Shown piece by piece: positions 9,042 to 17,134 of a stretch of DNA of 18,833 nt. Origin of the DNA: JAIOIW01 sp050304175 (GTDB taxonomy: Bacteria > Pseudomonadota > Alphaproteobacteria > Rhizobiales > Rhizobiaceae). The notes under the pieces are model-generated. The model was not told the origin of the DNA. It did no database searches and saw nothing but the letters and a program-made list of their open reading frames with translations. Where the stretch lies: the NCBI GenBank assembly GCA_050304175.1, contig JBNLDE010000243.1:1-18833 (forward strand). Reading direction: 5' to 3'. The position numbers and the translations under genes were made by a program. Every line of letters starts with the position of its first letter. The stretch's first letter is position 1.

Positions 9042-9046
9042 ACGGT
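9029..9046. promoter_or_regulatory. Inverted repeat in the carA/yqeY divergent promoter region
   Basis: ACCGTTT (9029-9035) and AAACGGT (9040-9046) form a perfect 7-bp dyad with a CGAC centre. It overlaps the candidate carA -35 and abuts the candidate -35 of the GatB/YqeY gene, so it is well placed to be an operator. No binding protein can be named from the sequence. Confidence 0.45.
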
Positions 9047-9075
9047 TTGCAATGGCGCGCGGGCGGCGTTATGTT
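9047..9075 (+). promoter_or_regulatory. Candidate GatB/YqeY gene promoter
   Basis: TTGCAA (9047-9052), a 17-base spacer and TATGTT (9070-9075) lie about 27 bases before the start codon. Each hexamer matches the sigma-70 consensus at four of six positions. A perfect TATAAT at 9014-9019 is an alternative but has no convincing -35. Confidence 0.35.
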
Positions 9076-9101
9076 CCGCCCTCGCACCTGGAGACAACCA
9101 A

Positions 9102-9551
9102 ATGCGAGAATCGCTCTCCGGCGCTTTGAATATGGCTGTGAAAGCCAAGGACAAGCGTCGTATATGTACCTTGCGCCTGATCCAGGCCGCCATCAATGAT
9201 CGCGATATCGCCAATCGCGGCGCCGGCAAGGACCCGGTGTCCGATGAGGATATCATGCAAATCCTGGCGAAAATGGTGAAGCAGCGCGAAGAATCGGCGA
9301 AGGCTTTCGAAGACGGCCATCGGCTCGAACTAGCCGAGCAGGAGCGCGACGAAATCGAAATCATTCGCGAATTCCTGCCCAAGCAGCTCTGCGAGGACGA
9401 CACGCGTAAGGCGGTGGCCGACGTGATCGATGAAGTACACGCGGAGGGTCTGCGCGACATGGGCCGCTGCATGGCGGCGCTGAAGGAAAAATTCCCGGGC
9501 CAGATGGATTTCGGCAAGGCTTCAGGCATCGTCAAGTCGCTGCTGCAGTAA
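9102..9551 (+). CDS. GatB/YqeY domain protein
   Basis: A 149-residue cytoplasmic protein of the YqeY family, related to the tail domain of the GatB amidotransferase subunit. Motifs seen are MRESLSGALNMAVKAKDKRR (1-20), TLRLIQAAINDRDI (23-36), MVKQREESAKAFEDGHRLEL (58-77), EREIxxLxxFLPKQL-like EIEIIREFLPKQL, and the terminal AALKEKFPGQMDFGKASGIV. The family may act in tRNA-dependent amidation, but this is unproven for the stand-alone form. The ATG at 9102 is chosen for its GGAG eight bases upstream and the typical length of about 150. In alphaproteobacteria the gene commonly precedes dnaG and rpoD. Here two minus-strand genes separate it from dnaG. It ends just before a strong terminator. Confidence 0.93.
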   Translation: MRESLSGALNMAVKAKDKRRICTLRLIQAAINDRDIANRGAGKDPVSDEDIMQILAKMVKQREESAKAFEDGHRLELAEQERDEIEIIREFLPKQLCEDDTRKAVADVIDEVHAEGLRDMGRCMAALKEKFPGQMDFGKASGIVKSLLQ

Positions 9552-9573
9552 TTCGAGCCGATCTGAAGCGAAC

Positions 9574-9603
9574 GGGCCCGGACAGCGATGTCCGGGCCCT
9601 TTG
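9574..9603 (+). terminator. Intrinsic terminator after the GatB/YqeY gene
   Basis: GGGCCCGGACA (9574-9584) and TGTCCGGGCCC (9589-9599) form a perfect 11-bp stem with a GCGA loop. A short T-rich tail (TTTGTCTT) follows on the plus strand. There is no T tract on the minus strand, so it serves mainly the plus-strand gene. Confidence 0.85.
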
Positions 9604-9630
9604 TCTTGGGCGGCAAATTCGAGATTCACT

Positions 9631-10110
9631 TCACTTGATGATCACCACGCCGCGAATCGGGCGCTTGATGCCGAGTTTTTTCTCCATATCCCGGATAATG
9701 CGTTTGGCATGCTTGATCTCGCGTTTGGTCGACTTGACTTTTTCCTCGTATCTGCGGACGTCGGAACCCTTGGTCCAGGTCTTGCTATCGCGGGCCAGTT
9801 TCAGGTTTTTCCCCTGCTTTTCATAAAAGGCCAGCTGCTTCTTGGCGTTCTTGAGGCGCTTCCTGTATCCAGCCTCTTTCTTCGCCTTGCGGGCTGCCTT
9901 CTTTGCGGCCTTCTTGGCCTTTTTCTTCGCCGCGTCTTTGGCCCGTTGCTCATCGATACGCTGTCTGGACGTCTTCTTTTTCTTCGCTGTCGGCTGTTCG
10001 AATGACGGAGCAAAGCCGCCTTCATTCGCCATTGTGGGGGTGGCGAACTGAATACCTCCGAAGGCGACGGCGGCGGCGAGGGCTATCTGTGTAATACGTT
10101 TAATAAGCAT
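9631..10110 (-). CDS. Exported Lys/Ala-rich coiled-coil protein, copy 1
   Basis: A 159-residue protein with no family I can name. Residues 1-28 are a signal peptide (MLIKRITQIALAAAVAFGGI..., cleavage likely after PTMA). Residues 41-85 are a lysine/alanine/arginine-rich helix (PTAKKKK, then repeated AAKKKAKKAAKKAARKAKKE). Residues 86-146 continue as a charged coiled coil with WTKGSDVRRYEEKVKSTKRE, and the tail is IKRPIRGVVIIK. The mature protein is extremely basic. It is a clear paralogue of the gene at 10539-11024, sharing the IKRITQ leader, PTAKKK, the W-x-K-x-SDVR block and KKLG. The ATG at 10110 is preferred for its AAGGA about seven bases upstream. An upstream ATG would put seven residues before the signal peptide. 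Role unknown. Binding of a polyanion such as LPS or nucleic acid is a guess from the charge. Confidence 0.8.
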   Translation of the reverse strand: MLIKRITQIALAAAVAFGGIQFATPTMANEGGFAPSFEQPTAKKKKTSRQRIDEQRAKDAAKKKAKKAAKKAARKAKKEAGYRKRLKNAKKQLAFYEKQGKNLKLARDSKTWTKGSDVRRYEEKVKSTKREIKHAKRIIRDMEKKLGIKRPIRGVVIIK

Positions 10111-10135
10111 AGGGGTATCCTTTAAAAACATTGCG

Positions 10136-10193
10136 GATCGTTGCGATCACCTTCATGGGTCGCGTGGGAATTGGAAAAGGTTCAAAGAAGGCG
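10136..10193 (-). promoter_or_regulatory. Upstream control block of copy 1, duplicated before copy 2
   Basis: Read on the minus strand, this contains CCTTCTTTGAACCTTTTCC, eight variable bases, CGCGACCCA, seven bases and a dyad GATCG-N3-CGATC (10136-10148). The same elements in the same order and spacing lie before copy 2 at 11057-11117. Conservation against surrounding divergence suggests a promoter and/or operator. GAAC-N17-CGAC resembles an ECF-type promoter such as the EcfG consensus GGAAC-N16/17-CGTT, but imperfectly. Confidence 0.5.
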
Positions 10194-10214
10194 TGAATTT
10201 TTCTTACGATGGCG

Positions 10215-10229
10215 ACCACGTTACGTGGT
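10215..10229. repeat. Short palindrome ACCACG-TTA-CGTGGT
   Basis: A perfect 6-bp dyad with a three-base centre, about 105 bases upstream of the copy 1 start and upstream of its conserved control block. It could be a regulator site but could also be chance. It is not present before copy 2. Confidence 0.3.
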
Positions 10230-10482
10230 GACGTGTTGTAAAGCTATGGCGTATCTGGCCTTTCGATCCGTTGCTGGCAGAAGTCGGCCGCCACGTTCTT
10301 TATGAGGTTTTTCCGGAAGACCCGAATTGAGTGCGACAGCAACCGGACCTTCCAATCGGAGTTGGGAGGCGCCGGTAACCGGGCTTCGCGAGCTACAGTT
10401 TGGCATCGCGCGTCTTGCCGTTAACCGAACGTGAAAACCGCCCCGACGGTGAAATCCGGGCCGTCGCATTTTCCAAACACAG

Positions 10483-10507
10483 AAAAAACCCCGCGTTACC
10501 GCGGGGT
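10483..10507 (-). terminator. Intrinsic terminator of Lys-rich protein copy 2
   Basis: On the minus strand ACCCCGCG (10500-10507) pairs with CGCGGGGT (10488-10495) around a GTAA loop and is followed by a run of six T (complement of the A run at 10483-10488). It lies 32 bases after the copy 2 stop codon. Confidence 0.9.
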
Positions 10508-10538
10508 GGAGTCGACGGGAAGTTGATTATGGCGGGCG

Positions 10539-11024
10539 TCATTCGTGCTTGCTGTTCAGAATGACGATCTTGAACTTGTAGCCGAGCTTCTTCTGCGCGT
10601 TGTGGATGTTGCGCTTGGTGTTCTCGATTTCGCGCTCGACGGACTTGATCTTCTCGAAGTGCTTGCGCACGTCCGAGTTCTTTTTCCAGACCTTGGTCTT
10701 GCGGACCTCCTCGAGCCGCTTCAGCTCCTTTTCGAGGCGGGCGAGGCGTTTCTTGTTGTCGTCCAGCTGTTTCTTGTACTTGGCCTTCTTCTTCGCGTCC
10801 TTGCGGGCTTCCTTCGCAGCCTTCTTGGCCTTCTTGGCGGCTTCCTGCTTGGCCCGCCGCTCGGCGCCACGCTCCTTGAACGTCTTCTTCTTGGCTGTCG
10901 GCGCCTTGAATTCGATCGGAGGCACGCCGCCGCCGTCGCGGGCGAAGGCGGGTGTTGCGGTTTGAATCCCCGCAGTGGCGATCGCGGCCGCTACAATGGC
11001 CTGAGTGATGCGTTTGATGAACAT
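10539..11024 (-). CDS. Exported Lys/Ala-rich coiled-coil protein, copy 2
   Basis: A 161-residue paralogue of the protein at 9631-10110. The signal peptide (MFIKRITQAIVAAAIATAGI..., cleavage likely after PAFA, before RDGGG) is followed by a short Gly/Pro linker (30-43), the Lys/Ala/Arg-rich helix from PTAKKK (42-47) to about 85, and a coiled coil (86-147) with leucine heptads (RLARLEKELKRLEEVRK) and VWKKNSDVRKHFEKIKSVER. The tail is KFKIVILNSKHE. Copy 2 has more glutamate and leucine in the coiled coil than copy 1, so it may oligomerise better. The ATG at 11024 has AAAGGAAA upstream. It is followed by its own terminator, so the two copies are separate transcripts. It is divergent from dnaG. 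No function can be assigned. Confidence 0.82.
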   Translation of the reverse strand: MFIKRITQAIVAAAIATAGIQTATPAFARDGGGVPPIEFKAPTAKKKTFKERGAERRAKQEAAKKAKKAAKEARKDAKKKAKYKKQLDDNKKRLARLEKELKRLEEVRKTKVWKKNSDVRKHFEKIKSVEREIENTKRNIHNAQKKLGYKFKIVILNSKHE

Positions 11025-11056
11025 GGTCGTTTCCTTTCGTCCCTTTGAAACCGATA

Positions 11057-11117
11057 AGGATCGTCTGCGATCCTGGAAGTGGGTCGCGCGGGGACCGGAA
11101 AAGGTTCAAAGAAGGCG
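11057..11117 (-). promoter_or_regulatory. Upstream control block of copy 2
   Basis: Carries the same CCTTCTTTGAACCTTTTCC / CGCGACCCA elements as copy 1 (11080-11117) and an improved dyad, AGGATCG-TCTG-CGATCCT (11057-11074, 7-bp arms), which ends 33 bases upstream of the start codon. The spacing between elements is identical to that in copy 1, and the centre of the dyad is one base longer. It is either a promoter with operator or a 5' leader hairpin. Confidence 0.5.
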
Positions 11118-11174
11118 CGGAATTTTTTCGCACGGGTCGCGGGAAGCGGCGCGACGATCCCAAGCCATGCGCAT

Positions 11175-11188
11175 CCGGATTAATCCGG
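11175..11188. repeat. Perfect 14-bp palindrome CCGGATTAATCCGG
   Basis: An uninterrupted palindrome in the gap between copy 2 and dnaG, about 60 bases upstream of the candidate dnaG -10. A gapless palindrome of this length suits a dimeric DNA-binding protein. No regulator can be named. Confidence 0.45.
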
Positions 11189-11247
11189 TCGCCCTGTGAA
11201 TCGCGGGCAGAAGCGGTTTTGGCGCTCGCGCGTCCGCGCGGTCCGTC

Positions 11248-11253
11248 CTATAT
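11248..11253 (+). promoter_or_regulatory. Candidate dnaG -10 element
   Basis: CTATAT matches the alphaproteobacterial sigma-70 -10 form and lies 24 bases before the dnaG start. The hexamer 17 bases upstream (CTCGCG) is a poor -35. If real, it would give dnaG its own promoter, needed because the two minus-strand genes break the link with the GatB/YqeY gene. Confidence 0.35.
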
Positions 11254-11277
11254 GGAAACGAGACGAGGCATTATTTC

Positions 11278-13206
11278 ATGCGCTTTCCGCAGTCCTTCCT
11301 TGACGAGATCAGGGACCGCGTGCCGATTTCGGCCGTGGTCGGCACGCGCGTGACCTTTGACCGCAAGAAGACGAATGCGTCGAAGGGCGACTACTGGGCC
11401 TGCTGCCCGTTCCACGGCGAAAAGACGCCGAGCTTCCATTGCGAGGACCGCAAGGGCCGCTACCACTGTTTCGGCTGCGGTGTGTCGGGCGACCATTTTC
11501 GCTTCCTGACCGATCTCGACGGCATGCCGTTTCCCGAAGCGGTCGAGCGGATCGCGGAGATGGCCGGCGTTCCGATGCCGGCGCGCGACCCGGCGGCGGA
11601 GAAGCGCGACCGGGAGCGCGCCTCGCTCCACGACGTGATGGAGATGGCGGCGAGGTACTTTGAAGAAAAGCTGCAGGCGGCCGAGGGCGCGAAGGCGCGG
11701 GCCTATCTGCGCGGGCGCGAACTGGGCTCGGCGACGCAGCGCGCCTTCCGGCTCGGCTATGCGCCGGACAGCCGCAATGCGCTGAAGGCGTTCCTGGCCG
11801 AAAAAGGGGTCGACAAGGGACAGATCGAAGCCTGCGGGCTGGTCGTGTTCGGCGATGACATTCCCGTCTCCTACGACCGGTTCCGCGACCGGATCATGTT
11901 CCCGATCGAGGATACGCGCGGGCGAATCATCGCCTTTGGCGGGCGGGCGCTGTCGGCCGACGTTCCCGCAAAATATCTCAACTCGCCGGAGACCGAGCTC
12001 TTTCACAAGGGCAACGTGCTCTACAATCTCGCCCGCGCGCGCAAGGCGTCGCAGAACGATGGGACGCTGATCGCCGTCGAGGGCTACATGGATGTGATCG
12101 CGCTCGCCCAGGCCGGCATCGCCAACGCGGTCGCGCCGCTCGGCACGGCGCTGACGGAAAACCAGCTTGACATGCTGTGGCGGGTGAGCAGCGAGCCGGT
12201 GCTGTGTTTCGACGGTGACCATGCGGGCATGAAGGCAGCCTGGCGGGCCGCTGATCTCGCCCTGCCGGCGCTCAAGCCGGGCCGCTCGTTGCGGTTCGCG
12301 CTGCTGCCCGAAGGACGGGACCCCGACGATCTGGTGCGTGCCGGCGGTGCCGATGCGGTTCGCGCCGTCATCGCCGAAGCGCGGCCGCTGGCCGACCTGA
12401 TCTGGTCGCGCGAGACGTCCGGGCGCACCTTCGACACGCCGGAGCGGCGCGCGGAGCTGGAAGCGAACCTGCGCGAACTGACCGGTCGGATCGGCGACGA
12501 AAGCGTGCGCCGCCACTATGGCCAGGACATGCGGGAACGGGCGCAAGCCTTTTTCGGCACCGGGCGCCAGCCGCGAGGGCAGGGCGGCAGCAACCGCGAT
12601 TTCCGCCCGCAGGGCGGCGTACGGCACGGAGCGGCGGCCGGCCGTTTTGCGGTTTCCGATAGCCTGGCGCGATCGGCGATGTTGAAAAACGCCGGCGAGG
12701 CGATGTCGCTGCGCGAGGCGGCGCTGGTGGTCGCGATCATCAACCACCCGGCGATCCTCGACGTGCATTTCGAAGATTGCGAACGCCTCGAACTGGAACA
12801 TGCGGAATTGCGCAAGCTGCTGACCGCTTCTTTCGACGCGCTCGCCCACGGTGAAGCGCAGGACGGCGAGACGATGCGCGCGGCGATAGGCCGGTCGGGG
12901 CTGGCGCAGGTGTTCGACCGGGCGGAAATGCTGGTGAAGGGCGCGCGGCTATGGCCAGCCCTTCAGGCGGCCGCGCTCGAAGACGCGCTGGCGGGATTCC
13001 GGCAGGCGCTGCACTTGCACCGCAATGCGCGCGGCCTACATAAGGAGCTCAAGGCGGCCGAAGCCAATCTTGCGCGCGACCCGAGCGATGCCAACTACCG
13101 CCAATTGCTCGAAATCCAGAGTCAGTTTCGCGATGCCCGGGCGACCGAGGCATTGCTGGAAGGCTTTGGACTGGCTTCGGGGCGGAGCGTACGGAGCGGC
13201 AACTGA
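11278..13206 (+). CDS. dnaG: DNA primase
   Basis: A 642-residue primase that synthesises RNA primers at the replication fork with the DnaB helicase. The N-terminal CHC2 zinc-binding domain has C43-x2-H46 and C64-x2-C67 within CCPFHGEKTPSFHCEDRKGR and the following YHCFGCGVSGD. The catalytic core includes FRDRIMFPIEDTRGRIIAFG, and the TOPRIM domain has VEGYMDV (267-273) and CFDGDHAG with D312 and D314. A C-terminal helicase-interaction region follows a Gly/Arg-rich linker near 425-450. The length is normal for alphaproteobacteria. The ATG at 11278 has GAGG about nine bases upstream and starts with the typical MRFPQSFLDEIRDRVPIS. It is followed by rpoD in the same orientation after 293 bases. 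Confidence 0.97.
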   Translation: MRFPQSFLDEIRDRVPISAVVGTRVTFDRKKTNASKGDYWACCPFHGEKTPSFHCEDRKGRYHCFGCGVSGDHFRFLTDLDGMPFPEAVERIAEMAGVPMPARDPAAEKRDRERASLHDVMEMAARYFEEKLQAAEGAKARAYLRGRELGSATQRAFRLGYAPDSRNALKAFLAEKGVDKGQIEACGLVVFGDDIPVSYDRFRDRIMFPIEDTRGRIIAFGGRALSADVPAKYLNSPETELFHKGNVLYNLARARKASQNDGTLIAVEGYMDVIALAQAGIANAVAPLGTALTENQLDMLWRVSSEPVLCFDGDHAGMKAAWRAADLALPALKPGRSLRFALLPEGRDPDDLVRAGGADAVRAVIAEARPLADLIWSRETSGRTFDTPERRAELEANLRELTGRIGDESVRRHYGQDMRERAQAFFGTGRQPRGQGGSNRDFRPQGGVRHGAAAGRFAVSDSLARSAMLKNAGEAMSLREAALVVAIINHPAILDVHFEDCERLELEHAELRKLLTASFDALAHGEAQDGETMRAAIGRSGLAQVFDRAEMLVKGARLWPALQAAALEDALAGFRQALHLHRNARGLHKELKAAEANLARDPSDANYRQLLEIQSQFRDARATEALLEGFGLASGRSVRSGN

Positions 13207-13499
13207 TTCGCTTTTTTTACCCGAATCGGGCATTGGCGGGTTGACGCGAGCCGGAATTGGCGGAATCAGACAGGTTTTTTACTGGGCCAAAACCGGAAGC
13301 CCGGCCGCAAAACGAAAGACGGCAGATAAAACGGGCCCGATCGGCGAACGGGACAAACAGGGTTAAACAGTCGTTAAGGCGGGGCTTGTACGCCATTCAT
13401 TGAGCCCTAGTTCGTTTCGATACGACAGTTTGCGGGCGGCAGACAGGCGCGATCGATCGACGGTACGGCACACGGCCCATCTCCAGGAGAGACGAAAGC
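13207..13499. other. dnaG-rpoD intergenic region
   Basis: No gene is seen in these 293 bases. A run of seven T at 13212-13218 lies beside a small dyad (CCCGA-A-TCGGG, 13220-13230). TTGACG occurs at 13241. CTTGTA (13385-13390), 14 bases, then CCCTAG resembles a heat-shock (RpoH) promoter. An AGGAGA Shine-Dalgarno precedes rpoD. The length suggests that rpoD has its own promoter(s) here. Confidence 0.45.
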
Positions 13500-15536
<2,037 letters not shown>

Positions 15537-15561
15537 GCGGCGCAAGAAAACAAACCGTGAC

Positions 15562-15591
15562 AAGGGGAGCGTTTGGCGCTCCCCTTTTTTT
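15562..15591 (+). terminator. Intrinsic terminator of rpoD
   Basis: AAGGGGAGCG (15562-15571) and CGCTCCCCTT (15577-15586) form a perfect 10-bp stem with a five-base loop, followed by a run of seven T (15585-15591). It lies 26 bases after the rpoD stop codon. Confidence 0.92.
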
Positions 15592-15609
15592 CAGGCCAGG
15601 CGGCTTGCC

Positions 15610-16593
15610 CTAATCCGGGAAACGCGTACGCCAGACGTTCAGCTGGTCGACACCGTTTCGCCAGGCCGAGCGGTGCTGCTCGATCAGGGCTTCCGCGGTT
15701 CGGTCCATATGCTCCTGCGGAAACCAGGTGCCGTCGGCAAAGCGCAGCTTTACAAAAAGCGGCAGCCCGACGGTCGCCAGGAAGTCGTTGGTGCCGGAGA
15801 CGACCAGATTGTCCTCCTCCGCAGTCTCTCCTGGCGCGACGGGATCGTAGAATTCGTAGGTGAGGAAGTTCAGCCCGGTCACGTCGTTGCCGCGCAGAAA
15901 TACGATACGGTCGATCGGTTTTGCCGTGCCGTTGGTCAGGCTGAACGAGAAACGCGGCTGAACCGATTCCGGGGTAACGATCCGGTCGTTGCTCAGGTCT
16001 GGCGGGTCGGCCAAGCTTGTCTGGAGTTCCAGCGCGGCGAAGGTGTCGGCAAGCGCATGGTAGCGTGTGCCGAGATCGCCGACCTCTTTGGCATAACGGT
16101 CGTACACGCCCTTGCCGAAGGCAGCGAAGTTTACGCGCAGGCCGGGAAGCGCCTCCTCGGCGAGCGCGAAGAACTCGTCGGCCGACTTTCCGTCGATCTC
16201 GTCGCCGAGGACGGCGTAGGCGACATCCGCCTGTGCCTGCCGGCCTTCATCGCTCTGCACCCACTGGGAAATCATGTCCCTGCCGAACTGCATGATCGCT
16301 TCGTCCAAGGCTGCCTGGTTGCCGGATTCCGGCGTGACCCTTTCCAGTGTAGTCTCCAGGGCCTCACCATCCGGTATGGCCCATCCCCGTTTGGCGGCAA
16401 AAAGGAAGCCGGTCGCGCGGTCGTAGCGGGTCCAGAAGTCGTTGCCGGATTCGTCGGCGACCTTGCGGAGGCTTTCATCGAATGCTTCCACGCTCGAGGC
16501 ATCGAAACGCGGTCCGCCGCAGCCGGACAGCATGATCGCCAGGGCGAGTACGCCTGGCAGGAAAGCAATTTTCGAGAACGAACGGGCGATCAT
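15610..16593 (-). CDS. Predicted outer-membrane or periplasmic lipoprotein
   Basis: A 327-residue lipoprotein. The signal sequence ends with the lipobox LSGC (22-25) and the mature protein would start at Cys25 (CGGPRFDASSVEAFDESLRK). This leader resembles short lipoproteins grouped as DUF6694, a weak recollection covering only the first 25 mature residues. The rest is mainly helical (about 60-200) and then has strand-rich PRFSFSLTNGTAKPIDRIVF and a C-terminal half containing GTNDFLATVGLPLFVKLRFA. That part suggests an immunoglobulin-like sandwich, but this is inference. The ATG at 16593 is chosen because it places a basic n-region and the hydrophobic helix correctly. A G-rich ribosome site lies about ten bases upstream. 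In-frame starts further upstream would bury the signal peptide. Function unknown. Confidence 0.8.
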   Translation of the reverse strand: MIARSFSKIAFLPGVLALAIMLSGCGGPRFDASSVEAFDESLRKVADESGNDFWTRYDRATGFLFAAKRGWAIPDGEALETTLERVTPESGNQAALDEAIMQFGRDMISQWVQSDEGRQAQADVAYAVLGDEIDGKSADEFFALAEEALPGLRVNFAAFGKGVYDRYAKEVGDLGTRYHALADTFAALELQTSLADPPDLSNDRIVTPESVQPRFSFSLTNGTAKPIDRIVFLRGNDVTGLNFLTYEFYDPVAPGETAEEDNLVVSGTNDFLATVGLPLFVKLRFADGTWFPQEHMDRTAEALIEQHRSAWRNGVDQLNVWRTRFPD

Positions 16594-16820
16594 CGGCGTG
16601 ACACCCCCCTTGCGCTGATGCATGCACCATACAGGCAGGGAACATGGTAGGCGCGTGCCGAAGGCCCTGCAAATCAGATCCGGCAGGGCGGTCTTGCCGA
16701 GGAGCAAATCCATGCCTATGTATGAACACATCTGCATATAATAAAGATGCTGGCCGGGTGACGGCATTTGGAAACGCGCGTCGGCTCGAGCCGGCACATC
16801 AACCGACACGGAGACATCTC
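16594..16820. promoter_or_regulatory. Divergent promoter region between lipoprotein and small membrane protein genes
   Basis: A GC-rich gap with one AT-rich island (about 16715-16750). The island contains TATAAT at 16737-16742 (plus) and TTTATT-N17-TACATA on the minus strand, which could serve the two divergent genes. A 7-bp inverted repeat (GCCCTGC 16664-16670, GCAGGGC 16683-16689) would lie in the lipoprotein mRNA leader. Confidence 0.35.
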
Positions 16821-17057
16821 TTGCTCGAACCGCTGAGACAGTTGCTCATCCAGATCCCCTGGGCCTATGTCGCCATCGCCTGCCTGACACTCGGCCTCGC
16901 GCCGTTCGTGCCGGAACCGCATATCTGGGAAAAGCTGAAGATGCTGACGGCCGGTACGCTGGTAAAGCCGATCGACATGTTCGACCTCCTGCTTCATGGC
17001 ACGCCCTTCATCGTGGCGGCGCTGAAGCTGGTGGCGGAGCTGATCCCGGCAAGATAG
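16821..17057 (+). CDS. Small membrane protein (78 aa)
   Basis: A 78-residue protein with a hydrophobic segment at about 12-30 (PWAYVAIACLTLGLAPFVPE) and a second at about 52-74. The blocks LTLGLAPFVPEPHIWEKLKM, GTLVKPIDMFDLLLHG and the terminal hydrophobic helix are typical of a group of short bacterial proteins often auto-labelled 'RND transporter'. That label should not be trusted, as the protein is far too small to be a pump. The TTG start at 16821 is chosen because GGAG lies seven bases upstream and the conserved part begins directly after it. An ATG-initiated form would carry about 35 or more extra residues with no ribosome site. It ends before a hairpin terminator, so it is probably transcribed alone. 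Confidence 0.7.
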   Translation: MLEPLRQLLIQIPWAYVAIACLTLGLAPFVPEPHIWEKLKMLTAGTLVKPIDMFDLLLHGTPFIVAALKLVAELIPAR

Positions 17058-17086
17058 GCTGCACCGGGTCGCTGGCGAAACAGAAT

Positions 17087-17110
17087 AGCCCGGCGCAGAG
17101 GCCGGGCTTT
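17087..17110 (+). terminator. Intrinsic terminator of the small membrane protein gene
   Basis: AGCCCGGC (17087-17094) and GCCGGGCT (17101-17108) form a perfect 8-bp stem with a six-base loop, followed by only three T and then CCTGTTG. The short T tract makes it weaker than the other terminators in the window. Confidence 0.65.
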
Positions 17111-17134
17111 CCTGTTGCGATTGTACCAAACCGT

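Larger units (their letters stand above)
8781..9101. other. Divergent control region between carA and the GatB/YqeY gene
   Basis: A 321-base stretch without a convincing gene. The carA-proximal part (8781-9000) is GC-rich and would be the carA leader if the promoter near 9012-9041 is used. The central part (9000-9046) is AT-rich and contains an inverted repeat. The last part carries a candidate promoter and the Shine-Dalgarno for the GatB/YqeY gene. An open frame runs through the region on the plus strand, but it is only an upstream extension of that gene. Confidence 0.6.
10111..10538. other. Gap between the two Lys-rich protein genes
   Basis: A 428-base stretch without a convincing gene. 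From left to right it holds the Shine-Dalgarno and upstream control block of copy 1 (10111-10193), a short palindrome (10215-10229), about 250 bases in which I see nothing functional, and the terminator of copy 2 (10483-10507). No third copy of the duplicated gene can be recognised in it. Confidence 0.6.

Noticed and set aside
8901..9101. Upstream extension of the GatB/YqeY frame by 67 codons
   Set aside because: The family starts at the Met at 9102, which has the ribosome site. The extension runs through the divergent promoter region.
9841..10020. Lys/Ala-rich codon runs as a possible DNA repeat array
   Set aside because: The bases are not tandemly repeated with a fixed unit. The pattern comes from the amino-acid composition of the coiled-coil protein.
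10393..11163. Minus-strand frame of 256 codons with a repetitive Arg/Gly/Gln-rich product
   Set aside because: It is the +1-type shadow of the Lys-rich copy 2 gene. The repetitiveness is inherited from AAG/GCC-rich codons.
11248..12849. Minus-strand open frame of 533 codons
   Set aside because: Antisense shadow of dnaG. Primase motifs are complete on the plus strand.
15673..16650. Plus-strand open frame of 325 codons
   Set aside because: Antisense to the lipoprotein gene, which has a proper signal peptide and lipobox on the minus strand.
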